NCBI GenBank assembly: GCA_030447415.1
Contig: JAUJOZ010000015.1
Coordinates: 1-58,327, forward strand
DNA length: 58,327 nucleotides
Source: Thermomicrobiales bacterium
GTDB lineage: Bacteria > Chloroflexota > Chloroflexia > Thermomicrobiales > UBA6265
Reading direction: 5' to 3'
Shown here: one piece after another, positions 18,704 through 26,864 of the stretch
Numbering within the stretch: the first letter of the stretch is position 1
Layout of the letters: each line of letters begins with the position of its first letter
Position numbers and translations under genes: made by a program
The notes under the pieces: model-generated
Told to the model about the DNA's origin: nothing
What the model saw: the letters and a program-made list of their open reading frames with translations, nothing else
The model's database searches: none

Positions 18704-19091
18704 ATACGTATTTCTGTGAACAGTGCGTGGTGGTCTCCGCGCCGGCGCGGCGATCGAACTGAGAACGAGTCCTTGGCACCCCACGGCGCACCGTTGACGG
18801 CCCCTGCCTCGTCGGGTATCGTTGGCTCGGGATCGGACGCCCGAGGCGACGGTCTCATGCGGCGTGCGGGTCGCGCCAAACATCGCCGGGGACGGCGATG
18901 CTCGGCCCGCACTCGGTCCCCGTGAAGGGAGTCCCGTTGGACGGCGATAGTCCAAGAAGCCACCAATCGCAGGAGTCCCTGGACCCGCCGGGCCAGCGGC
19001 CGCGCTAACCTTTCGCGCCGCCCGCCCCGGCCGTGTCCGGGGCACATGACGCCGAGCCACCTCCCCGGCCGGCGCGAAGGGCGGTGAACCC

Positions 19092-19322
19092 GTGTCGAAC
19101 CCTACCCGTTACTACATCGTCGAGGACGGCGACCGGCCGGTCGTGCGCAGCGTCCCGGTCGCGATCCGCCCGGCGAGCCGCTCCGACGAGCGCCCCGTCG
19201 CGGAGCCGGTCGAGCGCCCGGCGACCTCGCCCGAGGTGTCGAGCCCGATTCGCCGGCCACGACGGGCTCGAGTGGCGCGCCTTGTTCGCGCGGCGATCCG
19301 CCGCCGGTCCCGAGCCCGTTAG
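19092..19322 (+). CDS. Small basic protein of unknown function
   Basis: The protein is 76 residues from GTG 19092 with GGGCGGTG upstream. It begins MSNPTRYYIVEDGDRPVVRS and becomes strongly Arg-rich (RRPRRARVARLVRAAIRRRSRAR), which would suit nucleic-acid or ribosome binding. It has no recognised family. Its composition could also come from random GC-rich sequence, so the call is moderate. Confidence 0.4.
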   Translation: MSNPTRYYIVEDGDRPVVRSVPVAIRPASRSDERPVAEPVERPATSPEVSSPIRRPRRARVARLVRAAIRRRSRAR

Positions 19323-19525
19323 GCGTCAACCACCGGCCGTCGACGGACCGCAGGGCCGATCACCTGGCGGTGCGGATCCAGGGCGGCCCAAATCGATCCT
19401 CGCCGCCAGCGCCCACGCGTCCCCGACGGCCACGCCCGGGGGGCTGGTATGCTGCTTGCCATGGACGTCCCGGCTGGGCGCCGCCAGGCGCCGCGTTATC
19501 GCCATCTCTGGACGAGGAGCTGACC

Positions 19526-20320
19526 ATGGAAAGCCGCACTCCGCAGCCGTATCTGCCCGGGACGCCGGTCATCGCCAGCGACGGCGAGATTGGCACCGTC
19601 GACGAGGTCGTGCTCGACCCAGCGACGGGCGAGCCGAGCTTGCTTGCCGTCCATCTCCATGAGGGCGATGGGCGCGTCGAGGTGCCGTTCGCCCTCGTCG
19701 ATATGGGCACCTCCGACGCCTCCCAGGTCCGTCTCGCGACCGACCGAGCCACGCTGCTGAGCGGAGCCGGCATCACCCTGGACGCCGCGGCCGTGACGGC
19801 CGCCACCGCCACCGCCACGACCGGCACGCTGGCGGCCGAGGGCGACCGGCTCGTTATCCCGACGCACGAGGAAGTGCTGGTCCCCACGACCCAGGAGGTC
19901 GAGGTCGGCACGGTGCGATTCCATAAGCGGGTCGAGACGGTACCGTACGAAGCGTTGGTCGACGTCACCCGCGACGACGTTTCAGTCGAGCGGGTGGAGG
20001 TCGGCCGCCCGATCACGGCTGTCCCCGCCCCGCGCCACGAGGGCAATACCCTGGTGATCCCCCTCGTTGAGGAGGAGATCATTATTGAGAAGCGGCTGGT
20101 GCTGCGCGAGGAGATCCGCGTCACCCGTCGCCAGGTCACCGAGCAGGTACCCATCACCGACGCGCTGCGGCGCGAGGTCATCGAGGTCGAGGACCCGACC
20201 GGAGTCACCTACCGAGCCGGGACACCCGCCAGCACCTCGCTGGCAGCGCCTCCCGCGACAGCAACCGGCGACGCGGCGACCGGGCTGGCGACGGACGCGG
20301 GCGACCTCCCCCCCACCTAG
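19526..20320 (+). CDS. PRC-barrel plus DUF2382 stress-response protein
   Basis: The protein is 264 residues from ATG 19526 (GAGGAG upstream). Residues 6-75 form a PRC-barrel (GTPVIASDGEIGTVDEVVLD). Residues 110-230 form a DUF2382 domain (YsnF/AvaK type) with its pattern of paired EEV/KR strands: IPTHEEVLVPTTQEVEVG, VVEEEIIIEKRLVLREEIRV. Such proteins are linked to general stress and drought resistance, with an unproven mechanism. The next two genes, an unknown partner and Hsp20 on the other strand, support a stress locus. Confidence 0.88.
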   Translation: MESRTPQPYLPGTPVIASDGEIGTVDEVVLDPATGEPSLLAVHLHEGDGRVEVPFALVDMGTSDASQVRLATDRATLLSGAGITLDAAAVTAATATATTGTLAAEGDRLVIPTHEEVLVPTTQEVEVGTVRFHKRVETVPYEALVDVTRDDVSVERVEVGRPITAVPAPRHEGNTLVIPLVEEEIIIEKRLVLREEIRVTRRQVTEQVPITDALRREVIEVEDPTGVTYRAGTPASTSLAAPPATATGDAATGLATDAGDLPPT

Positions 20321-20353
20321 CGGCCCGCCGGAAGACAACGCGAGGGCGCACGC

Positions 20354-20824
20354 GTGGATGACACCGTCGTCGGCATATTCGATCGCGACCAGCTCAGCGA
20401 CGGGCTCGTGGCGCTCCACCGGGCCGGCCTCGGGGCCCACGCTCGCGTGCTTGACGCCGCGCGCGGCGATCTCGCCGCGCAGCTCCGCCGCATCGGGGTC
20501 GTGGCACCCCTTGCCCCCGAGGACCAGGCGGCGGGAACCGCATTGATCGTGGTCAGCGCCGCCGGGCGAGGCGCCGTGGTCGCCGCAGCGCTCGACCACG
20601 CCGGTGCCCGCGCTGTTCGACGCGTCGCCCGGGATGGTCCCGGGTTCGCCGTCGCCTCGGGCCCCGCTACGGTCCCCGGGCGACCGTCGTTCCGACGCCC
20701 TCCCCGCGCCCCGTCGGTCTCCCAGCCACGCGGCCCGGCGCGCCCGACCAACGAGGAGGCGGCCGATGTCTGGCCATCGGTCGCGGACACTATCCCGCCC
20801 GTCGAGGATGCACCCAGCCCTTAA
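20354..20824 (+). CDS. Probable general-stress partner protein, unknown family
   Basis: The protein is 156 residues from GTG 20354, 33 bases after the DUF2382 gene. Residues 1-95 look like a small alpha/beta domain of the kind placed next to DUF2382 genes (VVGIFDRDQLSDGLVALHRAGL, TALIVVSAAGRGAVVAAALDHAGARAV), similar in plan to YflT/GS17M-type modules. The last 60 residues are Pro/Ala-rich and probably disordered. The link to stress rests on the neighbour; the family match is only by eye. Confidence 0.6.
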   Translation: MDDTVVGIFDRDQLSDGLVALHRAGLGAHARVLDAARGDLAAQLRRIGVVAPLAPEDQAAGTALIVVSAAGRGAVVAAALDHAGARAVRRVARDGPGFAVASGPATVPGRPSFRRPPRAPSVSQPRGPARPTNEEAADVWPSVADTIPPVEDAPSP

Positions 20825-20940
20825 GGGTAATCAGCCGAGCGCCGTCCGACTCAGCCCAAACCAAACGGGACGGCAAGGGCCGGTCACATGACCGCCCCCG
20901 CCCACGTCGTTCCCCGCCTGGCGAATCCGGCGCGCCGTTA

Positions 20941-21531
20941 TTATGTCGGGTTCGCGGTTGACCCAGCCGCGGTCGGGTCGGCCGGCGTGGCACCCTCACC
21001 GGAAGCCCCCGCGGTGTCGCTCCCGGCCGTGACGTCGATCTCCTGGGACGGCGCCGACTGCCCAGATTGGCCGCCGCGCACCGGGATGCTGCGCGGCTTG
21101 GCCGCGTCGGCCTTGGGCAGCGTGATCGTCAACACGCCGTCCTTGAAGTCGGCGGTGGCGTCGTCGGCCTTGACCGAGGTCGGCAGGGCGATGGTCCGCT
21201 CGAAGGCGCCGAAGCGGCGCTCGCGAACGATCCAGCGCTCCCCCTCGCCTTGCTGCTCGCGGTCCTCCCGCCGCTCGCCGCTGATCCGCAGGATGTCGCC
21301 AAGGACGGTGATGTTGACGTCCTCTGGACCGACGCCCGGGACCGAGGCGGTCACGACGAAGGCGTCGGGCGTCTCCCGCAGGTCGACCGCCAGACCCGCG
21401 GCCGTCCCGGCCCCGCTGGCGCCGCTCGAGCCTCCTCCGCGGGGCCGCACGAAGCTCTCTTCCAACAGGTTGTTCATGGCTTCCCGCAGACTGACGATGT
21501 CACCCCACGGGTCCCAGCGCGAAATGCTCAC
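20941..21531 (-). CDS. Small heat-shock protein, Hsp20/alpha-crystallin family
   Basis: The protein is 196 residues from GTG 21531 (AAGGAGG 8 bases upstream). It opens MSISRWDPWGDIVSLREAMNNLL, the usual Hsp20 start. The alpha-crystallin domain (about 50-140) ends with GVLTITLPKADAAKPRSIPV, containing the conserved LTITLPK. The C-terminal 50 residues are an Ala/Gly/Thr-rich tail. It acts as an ATP-independent holdase. No CIRCE or HAIR element is seen upstream; the 100-base region shared with ubiA carries a 17-base inverted repeat. Confidence 0.93.
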   Translation of the reverse strand: MSISRWDPWGDIVSLREAMNNLLEESFVRPRGGGSSGASGAGTAAGLAVDLRETPDAFVVTASVPGVGPEDVNITVLGDILRISGERREDREQQGEGERWIVRERRFGAFERTIALPTSVKADDATADFKDGVLTITLPKADAAKPRSIPVRGGQSGQSAPSQEIDVTAGSDTAGASGEGATPADPTAAGSTANPT

Positions 21532-21596
21532 GTCGTTGGCCTCCTTCCAGGGTCACGCGATGTACGAAACCGCCCGGCGCGGCTCTGCACCCTCAG

Positions 21597-21639
21597 TTGA
21601 CAGCACACATCGTGCCGCCCATGCTCTCATCATGAGAGC
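21597..21639 (+). promoter_or_regulatory. TTGACA box and inverted repeat over the ubiA start codon
   Basis: TTGACA at 21597-21602 is followed 17 bases later by a weak -10 (CATGCT). GCTCTCAT (21623-21630) and ATGAGAGC (21632-21639) form a perfect inverted repeat around one base, and the right arm contains the ubiA ATG. A protein bound here could block both transcription and ribosome access, and may also affect the divergent hsp20 gene. Confidence 0.45.
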
Positions 21640-22552
21640 CTTTCGCGACCACACCCTGCCGGCGCCGACCGCCCGCGCCGACGGCCATGCCCACCCGGCC
21701 GGCTGGCGCCGCGCTGTGCGCACGGTCCACGCCTATCTGGTGCTGCCCCACGCGGTGCCGGTGCTCGTCGTGCTCCTCGCCACCGCCGGGTTCGCCCTGC
21801 TCGCGGCCGAGGGGATGCCCCCGGTCGGCACGCTGATCCGCCTCCTGCTGGCGATGCTCGGCGGTCAACTCGCCATTGGCGCCGTCAATGAGGTGGTGGA
21901 CGCGGAGTTGGACGCGGTCGCCAAACCGCGCAAGCCGATCCCGGCCGGCTACGTCTCCGTCCGCTCGGCCCTCACCATTGCCGCCGTCTCACTCGCGGCC
22001 ATGGTCGGCTTCGCGGCCTCGTTCGGCGGGGCCTCGCTGGCGCTCTGCGCGCTCGGCACCGGCGCCGGGCTCGCCTACGACCTCTGGTTCAAGCGGACGC
22101 TCCTGTCCTGGCTGCCATACCTGGTCGCGCTGCCGCTCTTGCCAATCTGGGTGCGAACCGCGTTGGCGGGCTTCGACCCCCGACTCCTCCTCCTCTACCC
22201 GCTCGGCGCCCTCGCCGTCGTCGGCGTTCACCTCAGCCAGGCGCTGCCCGACACGAAGGGCGATCGCGCGGCCGGCGTCCTGAACCTCGCCAGTACCCTC
22301 GGCGAACGCCGCGCCATCGTCCTCTGCTGGACCGCCACCCTCTCCGCACCGGCGCTGGCACTCCTGCTCGCACCCGCTCTCTCCGCCCACCCGCGCTGGG
22401 TCTGGCTGGCGGCAACCGTCGTCGCGCTCCTCGTCGCGCTCGACGCCGCGCTCTACGCCTCCCGCCGCCGTCTCGGCGTGATGGCCTGCTTCCCCTGTGT
22501 GGCGATCAGCACCGCCGTCATAGGGCTCGGGTGGGTGCTCGGCCTTGGGTAA
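21632..22552 (+). CDS. UbiA-family prenyltransferase
   Basis: This 306-residue integral membrane enzyme joins an isoprenoid chain to an aromatic or other acceptor. The first Asp-rich motif (NEVVDAELDAVAKPRKPIPAG) and the second (QALPDTKGDRAAG) bind the Mg-diphosphate. About eight membrane helices are visible. The acceptor is not clear; menaquinone, heme O or lipid synthesis are all possible, and no partner gene is adjacent. No strong ribosome site precedes the ATG, consistent with a short or absent leader. Confidence 0.88.
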   Translation: MRAFRDHTLPAPTARADGHAHPAGWRRAVRTVHAYLVLPHAVPVLVVLLATAGFALLAAEGMPPVGTLIRLLLAMLGGQLAIGAVNEVVDAELDAVAKPRKPIPAGYVSVRSALTIAAVSLAAMVGFAASFGGASLALCALGTGAGLAYDLWFKRTLLSWLPYLVALPLLPIWVRTALAGFDPRLLLLYPLGALAVVGVHLSQALPDTKGDRAAGVLNLASTLGERRAIVLCWTATLSAPALALLLAPALSAHPRWVWLAATVVALLVALDAALYASRRRLGVMACFPCVAISTAVIGLGWVLGLG

Positions 22553-22594
22553 GGGATTGCCACTAGGCTGCAGGGGGATGCAGGAGGAGATGCC

Positions 22595-23095
22595 ATGAGC
22601 GACCGCGACCGGCTGCTACAGGAGCTCGACGATGCCCGCGCGCTGCTCATCGCCGCCACGGATGGCTTGCCAGAAGCGGACTTTGACCGACCGATGACCG
22701 AGGGCGGCTGGACACCCGAGGACTTGCTCAACCACGTCGCCGCCTGGGACGAGGTGGCAACCGCGGCGGTGCGCGACCTCGCCGCCGGAGCACAGCCGCC
22801 GATGCGGGAGATGACCGATGTCGATACGTGGAACGAGACCGCCGTCACCTCCTTGCGCGGTCGAGCACCGACGGACACGGTCGCCGCGCTCCACACCGCC
22901 CGCGCTGCGTTCCGCGCCGCCCTGGGTGAGGTGCCCACGCCCCTTTGGGCGGAGGAGCCCCGTCTCGGGACCGATGGCGAGGCACGCAACGTTCCCGGTA
23001 TCGTCCGCGCCTGGGCACGCCACGACGCCGAGCATGCCGCCGATCTTCGCGCCTTCCGTGACCGCGCCCCGGGGTCCGGTCCCCAGTCGTCGTAA
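22595..23095 (+). CDS. DinB-like / ClbS-type four-helix protein
   Basis: The protein is 166 residues from ATG 22595 (AGGAGGAG upstream). WTPEDLLNHVAAWDE, with a metal-ligand His, and the C-terminal HDAEHAADLRAF pair give the three-His pattern of the DinB superfamily of metal-binding four-helix bundles. The opening LLQELDDARALLIAATDGL and GGWTPEDLLNH are like DinB_2/ClbS proteins, some of which act as thiol-dependent transferases or hydrolases. It follows ubiA by 42 bases and may be co-transcribed. Confidence 0.8.
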   Translation: MSDRDRLLQELDDARALLIAATDGLPEADFDRPMTEGGWTPEDLLNHVAAWDEVATAAVRDLAAGAQPPMREMTDVDTWNETAVTSLRGRAPTDTVAALHTARAAFRAALGEVPTPLWAEEPRLGTDGEARNVPGIVRAWARHDAEHAADLRAFRDRAPGSGPQSS

Positions 23096-23148
23096 CCGGT
23101 CGAGCCGTCGAATCTCCGCGAAGACCACTGTTCGTAGCGGCTGAGCTT

Positions 23149-23540
23149 TCACCCCTCGGACGCGACGGCGCCGCGGTCGTCGTACCCCCCGCCCTGCGAG
23201 CAGCGGCGCAGGGCTAGGTTCTCGGTCACACCATCGAGCCATTGGTGGCGCTTGCCGACAATCGCAACCCGCTCCTCGGCCCCGTGGAGGAGCGCCCGAC
23301 CCAACCCTGTCCGGCAGCGAAGCGACGGTCGGCCAGTCGCTGGGCGTAGGCGGCGGCGTGCACGACCTCCGACCACAACGGCGGGTAATACCGTTGCCGC
23401 GCGGGGGCGCCGACCGGACGACCCTCGCCCAGGGCAGGGATCACCTCGCCGGCCGCTCGCTCGACCATCGATGGCCGGGAGATGAAACCCGGCCGCCACT
23501 GATCGATCCCCGAACTGCGGGCCAACCGGACACTTCCCAC
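23149..23540 (-). pseudogene. Broken gene of unknown function
   Basis: On the minus strand a coding-like stretch (GEVIPALGEGRPVGAPARQRY, YPPLWSEVVHAAAYAQRLADRRF) changes frame near 23290 and continues EERVAIVGKRHQWLDGVTENLALRRCS to a stop at 23149. I do not recognise the family, and no convincing start is visible. The rest of 23096-23954 contains no gene I can support. Confidence 0.35.
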
Positions 23541-23954
23541 GGGATATCGATGATCACGTCGACATGCCTCGATCGCACCGGCACCATCGCTATCGACCCG
23601 ATTGGGCGGTCGTCGACACCCACGCCGGCGTTCGCCTCCCGACCCGATCGGTGCCCTGGTCGATGGGATCGCCGCTCACCTCGCGGGCCTCGTCTCCGCA
23701 CAGCGAGCGCTGTCGTCATGTGCTCCTTGGTGCATTCGGCCGAGATGGTGCGAAGATCCAGGATGAGCCAGGATCGCGACCAGTGGCAGCGGCCCGTAGC
23801 CGTTCCCGCGGTCGGTTCCCGGATCCGGGGCATAGGGGCCGAACAGAGCGCCGGGGTCAGAGTCCGGCGCTTGACGCTCCCCAGACTCAGACCTATGATC
23901 GGCCGCGCCAGCCGACATCCAGCGCGGGGCACGATGACGAGGGAGGGGCTCACG

Positions 23955-24755
23955 GTGAGCGGCGCGCGGCTCAGACTCGGACGGTTGTTCAACCGGCAAA
24001 GCGGCCGGTCCTTCGTCGCCGCGATCGACCACGGCGTCACCCTCGGCGTCCCGACCGGGGCGGAGCGCGCGGTCGAAGCGGTGGAGCGGGTGGTTGCCTG
24101 CGAGCCGGACGCCGTCCTGATCGCGCCCGGTCTCCTTGCCAAGACCGCCGACCTGTTCGCCTTCCGCGGCGCCCCCGCGCCGATCGTCCGCGCCGACTGG
24201 ATCGTCAACGACCCTCGCCTCAACGATCTAGGCGAAGCGTACCGCGTCCTCGTCTCCCCGACGCATGCCGCTCATCTCGGTGCCGACGCCTTCATCCTGT
24301 TCCTGATTCTGGGTGTTCAGGAGGGGGCGATGTTCGCCGACAACGTGCGCGCCGTCGCCGCCGCGGCCGAGGAAGCGCACAAGGTTGGACTGCCGCTGCT
24401 CGTCGAGACGGTCGCCTGGGGCTCGCGGGTGACCGACCGCAAGGACGCCGATCTGCTGGCGTTCGGCTGCCGCATGGCCGCCGAGCTCGGGGCCGACGCG
24501 GTCAAGACCGAGTGGACCGGGGACGTCGCGAGCATGCGTCAGGTGATCGAGGGCTGCCCAGCACCGGTGCTTGTCCTCGGCGGTCCGAAAACCGACACAC
24601 CGGAGCCGACACTCGCCGCGACACGCGGCGCCATGGACGCCGGCGCCAAGGGCGTCGTCTACGGCCGCAACGTCTGGCAGGCCGACGACCCCCTCGACGT
24701 CGCTCGCCAACTTCGAGAGATCATCCACGGCGGAGCCGTCCTCGTCGGCGACTGA
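23955..24755 (+). CDS. Class I aldolase, DhnA/FbaB/LsrF family
   Basis: The protein is 266 residues from GTG 23955, chosen for GGAGGGG 6 bases upstream; an in-frame ATG at 23934 is less likely. It is a TIM-barrel aldolase of the DeoC/LacD superfamily. DAVKTEWTGD holds the probable Schiff-base Lys, FVAAIDHGVTLGVP the N-terminal active-site Asp, and APVLVLGGPKTDTPEPTLA with GVVYGRNVWQADDP forms the phosphate site. Relatives split fructose-bisphosphate or related phospho-ketoses, or process phospho-AI-2 (LsrF). Three sugar kinase genes follow, pointing to a sugar catabolic route. Confidence 0.85.
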   Translation: MSGARLRLGRLFNRQSGRSFVAAIDHGVTLGVPTGAERAVEAVERVVACEPDAVLIAPGLLAKTADLFAFRGAPAPIVRADWIVNDPRLNDLGEAYRVLVSPTHAAHLGADAFILFLILGVQEGAMFADNVRAVAAAAEEAHKVGLPLLVETVAWGSRVTDRKDADLLAFGCRMAAELGADAVKTEWTGDVASMRQVIEGCPAPVLVLGGPKTDTPEPTLAATRGAMDAGAKGVVYGRNVWQADDPLDVARQLREIIHGGAVLVGD

Positions 24756-24939
24756 TGCCGCGCCGGCGGACGTTGGTCGTTCCAGCGAACGGACCGGTTT
24801 CCTCCAGGCACTGGTGACGGTGGTCCTGCCGCGGTTCCCACCGGCTCACCATCGTCCGCCGCCTGTCGCTGGGCGCCGTCAAGGGGTCGTCGGCGGTGGC
24901 AACGAATGAGGCGATCAAAAGGGCTGGTAGAAGTAGGGC

Positions 24940-26562
24940 GTGCCGTACCCCTACGCCGTCCACCGCTCGCTCGCCTCGCTCCCGTCGATGACCGACCCGC
25001 TCCTCGTCGGCGTCGATGTCGGCAGCACCAACGTCAAGGCCGTCGTCTACGAGCCGGACGGGACCGCCATCGCGCGGGCCACGACCAACACCCTCACTCA
25101 CTACCCCCGGCCAGGCTGGGCGTTCTACCGCGCCGAGGAACTCTGGGTACAGGTGACGCGGGTCCTGCGCGAGGCGATCGGGCAGGTCGCCGAGCCTCGT
25201 CGCATCGCCGGCGTCGCCGTCGCCAGCATGGGAGAGGCCGGCGTTCCGCTCGATGCTCGTGGCACCCCGACCGCCGACGTCATCGCCTGGTTCGACACGC
25301 GCACCCGCGACCAAGCCGCGCGGCTGGACGCGCTGATCGGCAAGGACACGCTCTTCGCCCGGACCGGGCTTTCGCTGGAGCCAATCTGGTCCCTCTGCAA
25401 GCTCCTCTGGCTCCAGCAGCACGAGCCGGACGCCTGGCGCCGAACCGTCCGCTGGCTCCACGTCGCCGATTATGTCGCGTTTCGGCTCTGCGGCGTTCCC
25501 GCCACCGACGCCTCGCTGGCTTCCCGCACCCTGGCGCTCGACCTCCATCGGCTCCGCTGGGACGAGGAGATCATCCGGACGGCCGGTCTCCAACCCGACC
25601 TCTTCGCCCCGCTCGTCCCCGGCGGCACCCTCCTTCAGCCGGTGACGCCCGAGGCGGCCCGCGAGACGGGGTTGCCGGCGGGCGCGCGGGTCGCGGCCGG
25701 GGGCCACGACCACGTGTGTGGGGCGCTCGCCGTCGGGGTCACCCAGCCGGGGACGATGCTCAACTCCCTCGGCACGGCGGAAGCGCTCTTCCTGCCGTTG
25801 GAGCGACCGCTAACCGACCCCGCCGTGGGGCATCAGGGTTACACCCACGGGGCACACGTCGTCGGCGGTCAGCCGTACGTTCTCGCCGGCCAGCACACCG
25901 CCGGAGCGAGCATCGAGTGGGTGCGTGAGCTTCTCGGCCTCGAGGACGACGACACCGCGGCCTACGCGGCGCTGATCGCCGAAGCGGAGCGGGTGCCCCC
26001 GGGCAGCCTCGGCGCCTGCTTCCTCCCCCACCTGCGGCTGGCCAACCCGCCGCACGTCGATCCCAAGGCGCGCGGCGCCCTGGTCGGGTTGACGGCGAAT
26101 ACTGGACGCGCCGCGGTGGCGCGAGCAGTGATCGAGGGGCTGGCGCTCGGCTCTCGCCGTGCGCTGGAGCCGCTACTGACGTACCCTGGGGTGACGGCGC
26201 CGCGGGAGATCGTCACCATCGGCGGTGGCACGCGGAACCGGCTGCTGATGGGGATCAAGGCTACGGTACTGAACCACCCCTTCACCGTGGCGGAGGTGGA
26301 CGAGGCAACGGCCCTCGGCGCCGCGCTGCTCGGTGGGCTCGGTGCCGGCGTCTATGCCGATGTCCCGGCCGCGCTCGCTCCGCTCCGCTACACGCGGAGC
26401 ATCGTCGAACCCACCGCCGATCACGTCGCCACCTACGACGCCATCTATCGCGAGGTCTACCAGTCGCTCTACGCGACGCTCGCCTCGCTCAACCACACGA
26501 TCAGCGACCAGCAGGCGCGGCTGAGCCACGAACGGTCGGGCGTCAACTCGGGAGGACGCTAG
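24940..26562 (+). CDS. FGGY-family carbohydrate kinase (fuculokinase/YgcE-like)
   Basis: This protein phosphorylates a sugar or sugar-like alcohol with ATP. It is 540 residues from GTG 24940; ATG 24988 would give the more typical opening MTDPLLVGVDVGSTNVKAV, although no ribosome site precedes it. The two FGGY domains show the phosphate loop (DVGSTNVK), the substrate region (ASMGEAGVPLD, AWFDTRT), the GGHDHVCGAL motif and the ATP motif (TIGGGTRNRLLM). The substrate cannot be fixed. It lies between the aldolase gene and xylB. Confidence 0.85.
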   Translation: MPYPYAVHRSLASLPSMTDPLLVGVDVGSTNVKAVVYEPDGTAIARATTNTLTHYPRPGWAFYRAEELWVQVTRVLREAIGQVAEPRRIAGVAVASMGEAGVPLDARGTPTADVIAWFDTRTRDQAARLDALIGKDTLFARTGLSLEPIWSLCKLLWLQQHEPDAWRRTVRWLHVADYVAFRLCGVPATDASLASRTLALDLHRLRWDEEIIRTAGLQPDLFAPLVPGGTLLQPVTPEAARETGLPAGARVAAGGHDHVCGALAVGVTQPGTMLNSLGTAEALFLPLERPLTDPAVGHQGYTHGAHVVGGQPYVLAGQHTAGASIEWVRELLGLEDDDTAAYAALIAEAERVPPGSLGACFLPHLRLANPPHVDPKARGALVGLTANTGRAAVARAVIEGLALGSRRALEPLLTYPGVTAPREIVTIGGGTRNRLLMGIKATVLNHPFTVAEVDEATALGAALLGGLGAGVYADVPAALAPLRYTRSIVEPTADHVATYDAIYREVYQSLYATLASLNHTISDQQARLSHERSGVNSGGR

Positions 26563-26864
26563 CGTGCGGACACCAAGCCTGGGGCAAGGTCAGCGTTGAC
26601 AAGACCAGCGATGCAACGGTCGCTGGGGAGGACCAGATGCCCTCCCATCGTATGTCCTCGCACCGCCCGGTGTGGCGTCAGGCCCACATCGCAGCGCCCG
26701 CCGGTCCATGGGTATGGACAGTCGTGGCGATGGGTGACCGACGGCGCCTCGCTTGCGCTCGACGTGGGAGCGTCCAGGCTTCTTCCGGCGACGGTTGGTG
26801 CAGGCGCAAACATGGCCATCGACCATCTGACCACTGATCCATGACCCCTGAAAGCTGACCGCCT
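26563..26864. other. Gene-free interval with CTGA-type repeats
   Basis: No gene is supported here. The last 40 bases (about 26825-26862) contain repeated CTGA/GCTGA words (CTGACCACTGATCC, CTGAAAGCTGACC) that resemble sequences at the 3' end of xylB and of the next kinase gene. No strong ribosome site precedes the xylB ATG. Confidence 0.4.

Noticed and set aside
21532..21631. CIRCE or HAIR operator for hsp20
   Set aside because: Neither the TTAGCACTC-N9-GAGTGCTAA nor the CTTGAGT-N7-ACTCAAG pattern occurs; the inverted repeat here is a different sequence.
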